In this document: piece after piece, positions 7,358 through 15,522 of the stretch
How the letters are laid out: every line of letters starts with the position of its first letter
Position numbering within the stretch: the first letter of the stretch is position 1
Assembly (NCBI RefSeq): GCF_007997005.1
Contig: NZ_VOSL01000054.1
Coordinates: 248,001 to 312,000 of the forward strand
From: Lujinxingia vulgaris
GTDB lineage: Bacteria; Myxococcota_A; Bradymonadia; Bradymonadales; Bradymonadaceae
Direction of reading: 5' to 3'
Length of the DNA stretch: 64,000 nt
Notes under the pieces: generated by a model
Seen by the model: the letters and a program-made list of their open reading frames with translations, nothing else
What the model was told of the DNA's origin: nothing
Database searches by the model: none
Position numbers and translations under genes: made by a program

Positions 7358-10300
7358 CTACCCCCCCACCGGCTCCACATCGCGTTCCGTCTGCGTCTGG
7401 GTCTGCAACAGCGCCTCGGAGGTGGCAATGACGTCGGCATCACCACTCTCACGGGCGATCGCCAGGTTGACCTCAAACATCTCGCGCAGATCGGGGGCCT
7501 GCATCCCGTTGGCGCGCACATACCCCTCCACGACCGCTGCATACTCGCGCCAGACCGTCCAGCTCCCGCCGGATGCCAGGCAGGCGAGCATGCCCGAGAG
7601 CGTGTAGATCTGCTCGCGCACCATGCCCGCACGGCTCCACGCCCCCTCAGCCTCACTCAACAGGACCATCGCCTCCGAGAAGCGTCGCTGCGAGACCATC
7701 ATCATGCCCAGATTCGAGCGCGCGATGTTCGCCTCCGGCGCCATCACGTCTTCCCAGCGGGCGATAGACTCCAGATACATCGCCTCCGCCTCGTCCCATC
7801 TCTGCTGCTCGCGGAAGATCTCCCCATAGGTGTTGAAGAAGGTCCCCGGCGACACGCGCTCAAAGAGCTGCGCATCCTCGCGAACCTCCTCCATCAACGC
7901 GCTGGCACGCTCCGGCTCCCCGACCTGAAGACAGGCCGTGGCAAGCCCCACCGTCGCCACAGCCTGCCCTCCCTTATCTCCAAACTCACGCCAGATCTCC
8001 CGGGCCTGCGCATACGCATCGACGGCCTTCTCCCGCTCCCCACGCTCGTTCCACGCGCTGGCGAGCCGCAGCATCGTGCCGGCCAGCTCGCCTCGGCGCG
8101 CTTCATCCTGGCAGGCATCCCGGGCTTGCAACAGGATGCGCTCCGCCCCTTCGAAGTCGCCGCGCGCAAACGCCAGCGAGGACTCCAGCCAGAGGGCAGG
8201 CACCAGGAGCTCATCTTCGTCCTCAGGCCGCAGCAGCTCTCGAGCCCGCGCGACCACAGGCTCGGCCGCCTCCATCTGACCGGCGGCCTGCAGCGCCCAG
8301 CTCTGCCGCAGCATCCCACGCAGCCGGCGCACGTCGTGCTCCTCAATACCCAGGCGATCGCAGGCCTGCTCATAGCGCGCGATCAACCCCAGCGCGCGGC
8401 GCGATTCCCCCAGGTTTCCGGCCAGCTGACACCCCCGCAGAAGATGCTCCATCGCCTCGTCGTTCTCGCCAGCTTCAAAAAGATGCACGCCCAGGCGCTC
8501 CGCCATCGTCACATCATCTTCCCGCGCCCGATCTTTGACGACGGCAGCGCACGCGCGATGAATCGCCGCATAACGTCCCTGAGCTCGCGCCTCCCGGGCC
8601 AGCGCCTCCCGCAACATCGGGTGCACAAACTCAAAGGAGCGCTCCTCGTAATGCTCCGCCACCAGGCGGTTGGCGAGCAGCGCCTGCAACAGGGGCTCCG
8701 GCACCGAGATCTCGCAGCGCTCGCAGACCTCAAGCCACTCCTCGTGCATCACCGTCAGCCCCAGCGCGGCGGCGCATTCCATGGCCCGGCGCGCATCGTC
8801 GCGAACCTCCGCATCAAACTGGATGATAAGCTGCTCAATCGCCTCGTCCCACGCCTCCAGCATCCCCTCGGGCAGCGTGGCGCGCGCGCCGGCCTTGAGC
8901 GTGAGCTGATCCGGGTAGCGCTCCGAGCGTAGGAGCAGCCGCTCATGCACCCAGCGCATCAACATGCGCACGATAAACATCGGGTTGCCGCCGGCGCGTT
9001 GCGCCAGATCGTAGGCCAGCTCCTCCTCCAGGGGCGCCAGCATCGAGATGAATGAGAGCTGCTCGGAGAGCGTCAGTGGCGGCACCACAAGCTCCTCCAC
9101 CTCATCGCGCTCCAGAAGCTGATCGATCTGCACCGTCTCAATCGGACGCTCCACCAGCGCCTCATCATTGAGCGTGATCACTACCATCACCGACACGCGC
9201 AGCGGCGACTCCAGCACCCGCTCCACCCAGTCGAGGGTCTCACTGGCCCACTGGCCGTCCTCCACGCAGATCAAAAGCGGCCGCTCTCGGCCCAGCTCCC
9301 CGAGCGCCAGCTGCATCGCCGCGGCGCGATTGGCTCCCCCGGCCGGCAAACGCGAGCGCTCACTCCAGGGCAGCATCCAGCCGGCCAGCGCCTCGGCCGC
9401 CGCCTGCGCCTGGGGCTCCTCCAGCCCTCGGCCGCTCAGCTCCTCAAACACCCGCCGCTCAACCCCCTCGTTGGAGAGGCCCGTCGCCCGAAAATAGCGC
9501 GAGAACATTCGCGAGAGCCCATCGGCCGCGCTCGCCACCGGGCTGTGCGTGGCCCGCATCACCTCGGCCAGCCCCAGCTCATGCGCCCTGCGGGCAAGCC
9601 AGGCCATCAGCCGCGTCTTCCCGGCTCCCGACGGCCCGCGCAGTACCATCACCTGCGGGCGACCGTCCTGATGCACCCCGGCCAGTGTGTCCCAGAGCGC
9701 GTCCCGCGCCTCTTCGCGCCCGACCAGCGGCACCTCCCGAAAACGATAAAGCTCCTCGGAGCGCCAGAGCTCGCGAAACGCCCCCAGATCCACCACCTCA
9801 TCGCGACGCCACCCCATATCTCGCCGCACAGCCCCCCGCGGCGGCCCCCAGAAGTGCACATCCAGCGCGCTGAGCACCTGCCGGGCGTCCGCCGCATAGC
9901 GAAAACGATCAACCGGCGACTCATCCATGCAGCTGAGCACCCAGCTGGCGAACCCGGAAGGCACAAAATGATGCTGCTCCCCCCGGCTGGGTCGCCCGCG
10001 CTCTTCAGCGGGAAGACGCCCGTAGAGCCACTGAAACGCGATCACCCCCACGCTATAAAGATCGCTCCAGCCCCCCTGCTCTCGCCAGCGCCCCTCCACC
10101 ACCTCCGGCGCCTGATAGGCCGAGATCACGCTGTTCTCACCATCGAGGCGACGCGGCGGAAGCAGCCCGAACTCCAGCAGCTGCACCGCCTCAACCTCGT
10201 CCTCCGCGCTCAGTCGAACCGTCACCAACTCCGGACTCAGCCGACGATGCACCACGCCGCGCGCATGCCCGAAGGCCAACGCCTCAAGCATGCGCAGCAG

Positions 10301-10657
10301 CACCGCGCGAAACTGCGGCCACTCCAACCTCGCCATACACGCCTGCAGCGGTACGCCCCCCGCCATCGGCGCGCTCACCCAGAACGCGTCGCCGGCAAGC
10401 AGCGCCCCCTGGCAGGTACCTGCCTCCTCCAGCGTCACCTCCCCGAAGTCGTAAAGCGGAGCCACCCCGGCGTGAAAGATCCCCGCCGCCCCCTGCGCCT
10501 GGCGGCGGTACATCTGCAACATCCCCGCAGGCGCATCTGCAGTGTGCGCCGCGCGCAGCTCCAGCCTGCGCCCGGAACTCTCGTCCAGAACCTTCCAGAG
10601 CCTCCCCCCGAGCGATGTCTGCTGTGCCTCTTCCAGCCGGTAACTGCGAACTCGCAC
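7358..10657 (-). CDS. Pseudokinase fused to AAA/STAND ATPase and TPR repeats
   Basis: 1099 residues. Residues 1-270 follow the Ser/Thr kinase fold, but key residues are changed. HRR-L-SPEL (137-144) replaces HRDLKPEN, EFG (162-164) replaces DFG, and Arg35 sits where the ATP-binding Lys is expected. The structural APE (183-185) and DLYSVGV remain. An AAA_16-type ATPase follows, with Walker A GPSGAGKT (341-348) and Walker B-like LLICVEDGQW (461-470; the second acidic position is Gly-Gln rather than the usual Asp/Leu). The C-terminal 450 residues are helical TPR-like repeats. This order resembles signalling STAND proteins in which the kinase domain activates or senses. Start GTG 10657 has GGGGAG upstream. 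Confidence 0.8.
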   Translation of the reverse strand: MRVRSYRLEEAQQTSLGGRLWKVLDESSGRRLELRAAHTADAPAGMLQMYRRQAQGAAGIFHAGVAPLYDFGEVTLEEAGTCQGALLAGDAFWVSAPMAGGVPLQACMARLEWPQFRAVLLRMLEALAFGHARGVVHRRLSPELVTVRLSAEDEVEAVQLLEFGLLPPRRLDGENSVISAYQAPEVVEGRWREQGGWSDLYSVGVIAFQWLYGRLPAEERGRPSRGEQHHFVPSGFASWVLSCMDESPVDRFRYAADARQVLSALDVHFWGPPRGAVRRDMGWRRDEVVDLGAFRELWRSEELYRFREVPLVGREEARDALWDTLAGVHQDGRPQVMVLRGPSGAGKTRLMAWLARRAHELGLAEVMRATHSPVASAADGLSRMFSRYFRATGLSNEGVERRVFEELSGRGLEEPQAQAAAEALAGWMLPWSERSRLPAGGANRAAAMQLALGELGRERPLLICVEDGQWASETLDWVERVLESPLRVSVMVVITLNDEALVERPIETVQIDQLLERDEVEELVVPPLTLSEQLSFISMLAPLEEELAYDLAQRAGGNPMFIVRMLMRWVHERLLLRSERYPDQLTLKAGARATLPEGMLEAWDEAIEQLIIQFDAEVRDDARRAMECAAALGLTVMHEEWLEVCERCEISVPEPLLQALLANRLVAEHYEERSFEFVHPMLREALAREARAQGRYAAIHRACAAVVKDRAREDDVTMAERLGVHLFEAGENDEAMEHLLRGCQLAGNLGESRRALGLIARYEQACDRLGIEEHDVRRLRGMLRQSWALQAAGQMEAAEPVVARARELLRPEDEDELLVPALWLESSLAFARGDFEGAERILLQARDACQDEARRGELAGTMLRLASAWNERGEREKAVDAYAQAREIWREFGDKGGQAVATVGLATACLQVGEPERASALMEEVREDAQLFERVSPGTFFNTYGEIFREQQRWDEAEAMYLESIARWEDVMAPEANIARSNLGMMMVSQRRFSEAMVLLSEAEGAWSRAGMVREQIYTLSGMLACLASGGSWTVWREYAAVVEGYVRANGMQAPDLREMFEVNLAIARESGDADVIATSEALLQTQTQTERDVEPVGG

Positions 10658-10953
10658 GTCCTCTCCCCTTGCGCGCCTTCGTCACTCAGTCCACGCACGC
10701 GCCCTCGCGCACGGCGCCCTTTAAGTTGTCGCGACTTGTCGTCAGAGCGCGACGTTAACACACCTGATAGGTCGCGTCATCGCCCTCCGCGCTACGCCGC
10801 GGTCCGATGACCTCATCCCTACGGTGTACCTTGCGAGCCTCGATCATCGCCATCCCGCCCATCAAAGCAAGCCCCCCGGACGTCTTATCCCCACCCTTCG
10901 TCTCAAACACCCCGGCTTTTCATCGGATTGGCCCCATCCATCCACCACCCCGG

Positions 10954-10981
10954 TTGACCCATCCCGATGCGCTCTTATACC
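10954..10981 (+). promoter_or_regulatory. Candidate sigma70-type promoter of the ferritin-like gene
   Basis: TTGACC at 10954-10959 and TATACC at 10976-10981 are 16 bases apart, close to the -35/-10 consensus. A transcript would start near 10988, just ahead of the Fur-box-like element, giving a leader of about 55 bases. Judged from sequence alone. Confidence 0.45.
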
Positions 10982-11012
10982 TTGGATCCGTAGAGTACGC
11001 CTGCCTGATCAA

Positions 11013-11027
11013 CGATAATGAATATCA
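11013..11027. promoter_or_regulatory. Fur-box-like operator upstream of the ferritin-like gene
   Basis: CGATAATGAATATCA matches the 7-1-7 Fur consensus TGATAATGATTATCA at 13 of 15 positions. It ends 15 bases before the start codon, between the candidate promoter and the gene, so bound repressor could block elongation or translation initiation, although ferritin genes are often induced rather than repressed by iron. Confidence 0.6.
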
Positions 11028-11042
11028 AAAACGGAGCACCTC

Positions 11043-11507
11043 ATGAGCTCGAAAGATGAACTGATCAAACGCCTCAACAACGCCATGGCCTGGGAGCTCG
11101 CCGGCGTCATTCAGTACATGCAAGCCGCGGTGATGGTCACCGGTTACGAGCGCGAGATCTTCCGCGAGTTCTTCCACGAGTCGAGCGAAGAAGCCCGCGA
11201 CCACGCCGAAGCCGTCGGCGAGAAGATCGCGGTTCTGGGCGGCGTCCCCACCGTGGAGCCGGCCACCATCCGTCAGGCCGCCGACATTCAGGGCATGCTC
11301 GAAGCCGCGCTCGCCCTGGAAATCGACGCGCTCAACGCCTGGCAGGCCTGCCACGAAGTCGCCGAAGCCGCCAACCCCGGCACGATGTACTGGATCGAAG
11401 AACACATCGCCGAGGAGCAGGAGCACGTCGATCACCTGCGCAAGCTCACCGGCAAGGTGAAGTTCGCCGCCGGCGACATCGACAAGAGCAAAGGCACCAC
11501 CGCCTGA
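11043..11507 (+). CDS. Ferritin-like/bacterioferritin-type diiron protein
   Basis: 154 residues forming a four-helix ferritin-like domain. Diiron ligands are recognisable on the four helices: Glu in MAWELAGVIQYM, Glu/His in HESSEEARDHAE, Glu in LALEIDAL and the EEHIAEEQEHVD helix. The length and the short acidic/Lys-rich tail fit bacterioferritin- or Dps-like iron storage proteins; I see no clear haem-ligating Met, so full bacterioferritin is not certain. It would store or detoxify iron in the cytoplasm. The gene is monocistronic, with a promoter and Fur-like box upstream, a GGAG ribosome site and an intrinsic terminator 55 bp after the stop. Confidence 0.85.
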   Translation: MSSKDELIKRLNNAMAWELAGVIQYMQAAVMVTGYEREIFREFFHESSEEARDHAEAVGEKIAVLGGVPTVEPATIRQAADIQGMLEAALALEIDALNAWQACHEVAEAANPGTMYWIEEHIAEEQEHVDHLRKLTGKVKFAAGDIDKSKGTTA

Positions 11508-11561
11508 TCCTCACCGCGTCGATGAAGCGCACCCTGACCGGATGCGCCTCCAAGACCTGAG

Positions 11562-11592
11562 AGCCCCTCGCCAGCCTGGCGAGGGGCTTTTT
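11562..11592 (+). terminator. Rho-independent terminator of the ferritin-like gene
   Basis: AGCCCCTCGCCA (11562-11573) pairs with TGGCGAGGGGCT (11577-11588) over a three-base loop, followed by TTTTT to 11592. The two arms carry CTCGCCAG and its reverse complement CTGGCGAG, the octamer discussed in the findings. Confidence 0.9.
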
Positions 11593-11631
11593 ATGTGCCG
11601 AGACGCGACGCCACCCGGCCTCCGGAAGAAT

Positions 11632-11682
11632 TGATACTCGTTTTCAATTTCACCTTGACTGCGTTTTGAAAGTCATTATCAA
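11632..11682. promoter_or_regulatory. Two Fur-box-like sequences overlapping a candidate promoter
   Basis: TGATACTCGTTTTCA (11632-11646) matches the 15-base Fur consensus at 11 positions and TGAAAGTCATTATCA (11667-11681) at 12. Between and across them lie TTGACT (11655-11660) and TATCAA (11677-11682), 16 bases apart, which read as -35 and -10. A repressor on the second box would cover the -10, the classical arrangement for iron repression of the gene at 11730. Confidence 0.6.
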
Positions 11683-11729
11683 TATCAACGTCCGCGATGC
11701 GCGATTCTTCTCTCAGGCAGAACGCAACC

Positions 11730-12032
11730 ATGACCTACGAAAAACTCCTCGGCGATCTCCTCGGCTTTGAAGCCGACACCCGCGTTGAACTGGTCCAGGT
11801 CTCTGAGCCCGGCGAGACGCCCACTCTGGAGCTTCGCCTGCAGCGCGATGGCAAGGAGCTCGGCTGGCTCACCCAGCGCCGCATTCGCCTCTGCGCGGGT
11901 CAGATTGGCCAGCTCCGCGACGCGCTCAACCTGATGGATCCCGACGGCCGCGACGCACCGGCCCCTCGCGTCCACCCGATGCGCCGCGACGATAAGGTCA
12001 TCTCGATGGCCGACCTGCGCCGCTCCTGCTGA
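11730..12032 (+). CDS. Small protein of unknown function, predicted iron-regulated
   Basis: 100 residues from ATG 11730, preferred over an in-frame ATG at 11697 because AGGCAG lies nine bases upstream of the former and nothing precedes the latter. No signal peptide or membrane segment. The middle alternates strands and then a helix (LELRLQRDGKELGWL, RRIRLCAGQIGQLRDAL), loosely recalling the small PC4-like DNA-binding fold; this is a weak impression. The end is Arg-rich and finishes in Cys. Its promoter region carries two Fur-box-like sites and a strong terminator follows, so it is its own transcription unit next to the ferritin-like gene. Confidence 0.7.
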   Translation: MTYEKLLGDLLGFEADTRVELVQVSEPGETPTLELRLQRDGKELGWLTQRRIRLCAGQIGQLRDALNLMDPDGRDAPAPRVHPMRRDDKVISMADLRRSC

Positions 12033-12065
12033 GCGTTTCGCCCCCTTCGCATCGCCACAGATACA

Positions 12066-12101
12066 AAAACGCCCCCCGAGCAACCGGGGGGCGTTTTTTT
12101 T
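12066..12101 (+). terminator. Rho-independent terminator
   Basis: An AAAACGCCCCCCG arm at 12066-12078 pairs with CGGGGGGCGTTTT at 12085-12097 and is followed by further T residues to 12101. Because the left arm begins with A residues it can also terminate lower-strand transcription of the hydrolase gene ending at 12125. Confidence 0.9.
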
Positions 12102-12124
12102 CACCCATCACACCGAAGCGCGGC

Positions 12125-14239
12125 TCAGGGCGCGCACGCCTCCACCGACGAGGCCTCGACGCTGCGCAGCTCTGTGGCCTCCCCGGCCCGCACGCGCGAC
12201 ACAAAGCAGCCGTACTGCGCCTGGGCCTCGGCCACCTGATACGCCACATTATGGCCGTCGAGCACCTCCGGCTCGTACTGCGTCACCACCGCCGTGACCC
12301 CGTCGCGGTTGCCCGCCACCGGCAGCTCCAGCACCTGATCACGTCCCACCCAGCGCATCCACTCCAGCGCATCCTCTTCCAGCAGGGGCTCCACGATCTC
12401 ACCGCCCATCGCCACCGAGAAGGCCGCGCGCGAGCCCGGGCTGAAGTAGCCATCATCAATCCCAGAGTGCTGCAACGCCTGCTTGGCCGGCACGCCCTCA
12501 TGCGGCTCCTCCAGCAGGTGGCGGCCGTGGGCGACCGGGTCCACAAGGTCCCACACATGCTGCACCGCGCTTAAGATCGGATCGAAACGGTTGAGCTCTT
12601 CGCGGGGGTTCATGCGAATCGCCACCCGCAGCGCGTCGCCCACATTCACAGGCTTGACCGACTTCAGCGCGACCTCAATGAGCACGCCCCCCGAGCCCGA
12701 AAACACGCCGGCGGCGATGTTGCGATCGACGGTCAACGCCGGGAGTCCGATCGTCGAGCCCATCGACTGACCCATCGCCGAGATGCGGTCGCCGGCAAAA
12801 CGAATCAGTCCGTCCGACGCATCCCCCGCGTCCAGATACTCCGGGGCTACCGCCGGGTCGATCGTCAGCTCTTGCAAAAGCCGCGCATGCAACGTGATCT
12901 CACTGGCGGCGACGTTAAAGTTATCCACCGCCGCGCCCGGGTTGCCGATCAGGTTGTACAGCATCAGCCCCGTCGTATCCGGGGAGGTGTGGCGCGTGCC
13001 GTGAAGATTAAAGTCGGCCGCAAAGCCTGCCACCCCGTAAGGCGCGACCACCCCGGCCGGACCGCTTCCCGGCGGCGCGTCGGTATCCGCATCGGGCTTC
13101 GGCCCCCGCTCAAAGAGCTCTTCGGCGCGTCCACCGGAGCCGTGCATGTACATCAACACCGGGAACCCACCGTCAGGCATCGCCTGGCGCGGCACGCTGA
13201 CAAAGAAGCGGATCGTCTGGGTATCGACCTGCATCAACGCCCCATCCTCATCCAACGCCAGCGACCCCGAGGGCGGGCTGGAGTAAGGCCGACTTCCCGT
13301 CTGCACCGTGGGCACATCGTAAGTCGCCCGCAGCACCACGTAGTCATCAAACACCTCCACAAGCTCAAAGCCGGGCTCCTCGTTGACCTGAGGCTCCTCC
13401 ACCTCGTTGAACCAGGCGTTGATCTTGCGCAGCCGCACCGTCGGATCATGCGTGGTGAAGAGCGTCATCCCCCGCACCGCATCGGGCTCCACCCCCAGGT
13501 CCTCAATGACCTCCATCGCCTGGAGGTAGGGCTCGCCATCCACCGCCCCCACGTCCTCGCCATTCAGCAGCCGGTCGAGGTCCGCAGAGCGCACAATCGG
13601 CGCCCCCTCCTCATCCTGGAGCGCATCACTGAACACCAGCGCGTAGCGGGTGTTCACGCGCCGCACCACGCCGAATGGCGAGAGGCAGGCCACCATATGG
13701 GCCTCATGGTAGGTGCCGGCCTCCGGCCGATACTCACACGCGATCGGCAGCACCCGCCCCTGCTCCGAGCTCTGCGGATCCACGTCTACCAGAAAAATCG
13801 ACGGCGCGCCCTCGTCAAAGTTCAGCGAGGCTTCTTCATCCTCAATGACCGTCGCGGGATCGAGCGCGCCATCAAAGTGCGCAAAGATCCCGCCGACCAC
13901 CCCCCAGCCCTCCAGGCGCGTGTCGGCGGCATCAAACCACTTCTCCAGGATGTCGATCCCCTCGGCTCCCGGCCAGCTGGAGTAGACGCCTTCAAACCCG
14001 TCGATGCTGCGCACATCACTGGGGATCGGCAGGTCAAAATACGCCTCGGAGTCGACGTCAAAGCGCATCTGTCGGCCGACCACCTCCGGGCCCGCATCCC
14101 CCCCGTCGACCTGTGCGTCGGCATCCGCTCCGGCATCCACCACGGCGTCATCGCCCGGCTCATCGGAGCAGCCCGCCGCCATCACCATCCCGAGCATCGC
14201 CGCATACCGGGCCAACTTCATCCAACATCCTGCTGACAT
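12125..14239 (-). CDS. Large alpha/beta-hydrolase lipoprotein
   Basis: About 704 residues from ATG 14239 (AGGAG seven bases upstream; ATGs at 14272 and 14221 are alternatives). The signal ends in VMAAGC, so a lipoprotein, followed by an Asp/Ala linker. The centre has the oxyanion-type turn VLMYMHGSGG and the nucleophile elbow GQSMGS; an Asp in SGIDDGYFSP and a His in VLDGHNVAYQ are good candidates for the rest of the triad. The N-terminal 300 residues form an extra domain of unknown type. The enzyme is probably a surface esterase or lipase; the substrate is unknown. It sits beside the four-member lipoprotein array, on the same strand, but is not related in sequence. Confidence 0.78.
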   Translation of the reverse strand: MSAGCWMKLARYAAMLGMVMAAGCSDEPGDDAVVDAGADADAQVDGGDAGPEVVGRQMRFDVDSEAYFDLPIPSDVRSIDGFEGVYSSWPGAEGIDILEKWFDAADTRLEGWGVVGGIFAHFDGALDPATVIEDEEASLNFDEGAPSIFLVDVDPQSSEQGRVLPIACEYRPEAGTYHEAHMVACLSPFGVVRRVNTRYALVFSDALQDEEGAPIVRSADLDRLLNGEDVGAVDGEPYLQAMEVIEDLGVEPDAVRGMTLFTTHDPTVRLRKINAWFNEVEEPQVNEEPGFELVEVFDDYVVLRATYDVPTVQTGSRPYSSPPSGSLALDEDGALMQVDTQTIRFFVSVPRQAMPDGGFPVLMYMHGSGGRAEELFERGPKPDADTDAPPGSGPAGVVAPYGVAGFAADFNLHGTRHTSPDTTGLMLYNLIGNPGAAVDNFNVAASEITLHARLLQELTIDPAVAPEYLDAGDASDGLIRFAGDRISAMGQSMGSTIGLPALTVDRNIAAGVFSGSGGVLIEVALKSVKPVNVGDALRVAIRMNPREELNRFDPILSAVQHVWDLVDPVAHGRHLLEEPHEGVPAKQALQHSGIDDGYFSPGSRAAFSVAMGGEIVEPLLEEDALEWMRWVGRDQVLELPVAGNRDGVTAVVTQYEPEVLDGHNVAYQVAEAQAQYGCFVSRVRAGEATELRSVEASSVEACAP

Positions 14240-14380
14240 CGCTTCACTCCTGCATCGGATCGCTTCGCTCATGGTTCACCGGCGCCCGCCTGGAACGCCT
14301 CGGCATCACCGCATCAACCTTACCCTGCCACTATGGCGAGCCCGCGGCGGGGTGTACAGCCCCGGCGCCCAGAGCATCAA

Positions 14381-14452
14381 AGCCGGGCCCCGAAGGACCC
14401 GGCTCTGCAAAACCGCTCACTCTCCCTCCGAAGACCACTTAACTTCGGAGGG
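14381..14452. terminator. Two hairpins downstream of the first array lipoprotein
   Basis: AGCCGGG (14381-14387) pairs with CCCGGCT (14398-14404), and CCCTCCGAAG (14424-14433) pairs perfectly with CTTCGGAGGG (14443-14452). Both follow the lower-strand gene ending at 14468. Neither has a clear T-run on the lower strand, so one or both may terminate inefficiently. Confidence 0.5.
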
Positions 14453-14467
14453 TGACACCGACCTGAA

Positions 14468-15406
14468 TCAGCGCGGCCCGTTGGGTTCCCCGTTGACCGG
14501 GCAGCAGCCGTCCTCGCCTTCCCCGGCGTAGATGGGGAACTTCAGAGAGGCCTTGGAGTCGTAGCCGAAGGGCACCATGTCGTCGCCATCCCACATCATG
14601 TCGTAGACGCTGGCCTTGAACTCGTAGTCACCACGCTCACCCAGGCGGAGCTTGAAGCACTGGTAGTCGATCGAGCCGTTACCGTTGCCGCCGTTGAACT
14701 CATGACCAAGCGTGGAGACCGGGCCGCCGTTGTCGTTGTCATAGCCGACCTTGCGGGGCTGACTCAAAAGGGGCGGGCCGCTCTTCTGCTCCAGGCGGAA
14801 CTTCAGCGGATCGCCGTCCGGGTCGTAGGCCACCACGCAGACTTTCACCTCATCGCACTCGGTGTTGAACTTATCGAACTTCACCGCGCGAATCACCGGC
14901 GGGTGGTTGAGCACCCCGATCACGTCGAGCGCACCGTTCTCCTCGGTGGCATCACACTGGCTGATCAACATCACCTCGGTGGTGCGCCCCTCGTCGACCT
15001 TGACGTAGTTCATATACGCCTCGTCGCAGTCCCGCGACGGCCGTCCATACTTGTTCAGGGGCACGATCTTGACGTGGTAGCACCCCTCCTCCAGCACCGT
15101 GAACATATCGGCGAAGAGGTGGCTGGAGTCGCCATCAAGCGGCGAGTCCATGAACTCCGGGATCATCCCGGGAAGCTGGAGATCTTCGAGGCGACGCACC
15201 TCCTCAAGCACCGGCCGTCCGTGGCAGGTTTTGACGATGTATTTGATCTTCTTAACGTCGGAATCTCCCGAGTAGTCAAAGGAGAGCGCGATCCCCGACG
15301 AGCTCACTTCACCCGAATCCGAGGGTCCATCCTCCACCAGATCCACACCACACCCGCTCATCGCAAACAGCCCCGCCGCAAGCCACACCCATCCGTGACG
15401 CTTCAT
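14468..15406 (-). CDS. Array lipoprotein 1 (core only, short Cys tail)
   Basis: 312 residues; the ATG at 15406 has GAGGGG seven bases upstream. The lipoprotein signal ends MSGC. The core is shared with the three following genes. It has a beta-rich part, the phrase RLEDLQLPGMIPEF, the segment HLFADMFTVLEEGCYHVKIVPL, a strand set ending TTEVMLISQCD, then LDVIGVLNHPPVI and an Ig/PKD-like part with YDPDGDPLKFRLEQKSGPP. It ends soon after the core, with a Cys-Cys and Pro/Gly tail, so it is the shortest member. Conserved cysteines suggest disulfides outside the cytoplasm. Function unknown. Confidence 0.8.
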   Translation of the reverse strand: MKRHGWVWLAAGLFAMSGCGVDLVEDGPSDSGEVSSSGIALSFDYSGDSDVKKIKYIVKTCHGRPVLEEVRRLEDLQLPGMIPEFMDSPLDGDSSHLFADMFTVLEEGCYHVKIVPLNKYGRPSRDCDEAYMNYVKVDEGRTTEVMLISQCDATEENGALDVIGVLNHPPVIRAVKFDKFNTECDEVKVCVVAYDPDGDPLKFRLEQKSGPPLLSQPRKVGYDNDNGGPVSTLGHEFNGGNGNGSIDYQCFKLRLGERGDYEFKASVYDMMWDGDDMVPFGYDSKASLKFPIYAGEGEDGCCPVNGEPNGPR

Positions 15407-15522
15407 ATGCATTCCCCTCATGTTTCGGGTTGTTTCAACCCTCGGCCCCACCCCCACGGTCGGGCCGAGGTACTGGTGCTTTCAGGAGCCCTCAACACGA
15501 GGGCTCTCTATCGTCCTCGGCG

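Larger units (their letters stand above)
10658..11042. other. Long intergenic region between divergent genes
   Basis: 385 bp separating the pseudokinase gene (lower strand) from the ferritin-like gene (upper strand). The right end holds a promoter-like pair and a Fur-box-like sequence, listed separately. The left and middle parts (10658-10950) show no reading frame with gene-like composition, no RNA gene and no clear hairpin. The stretch near 10740-10765 is the most AT-rich and may hold the lower-strand promoter, but I cannot define it. Confidence 0.5.
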
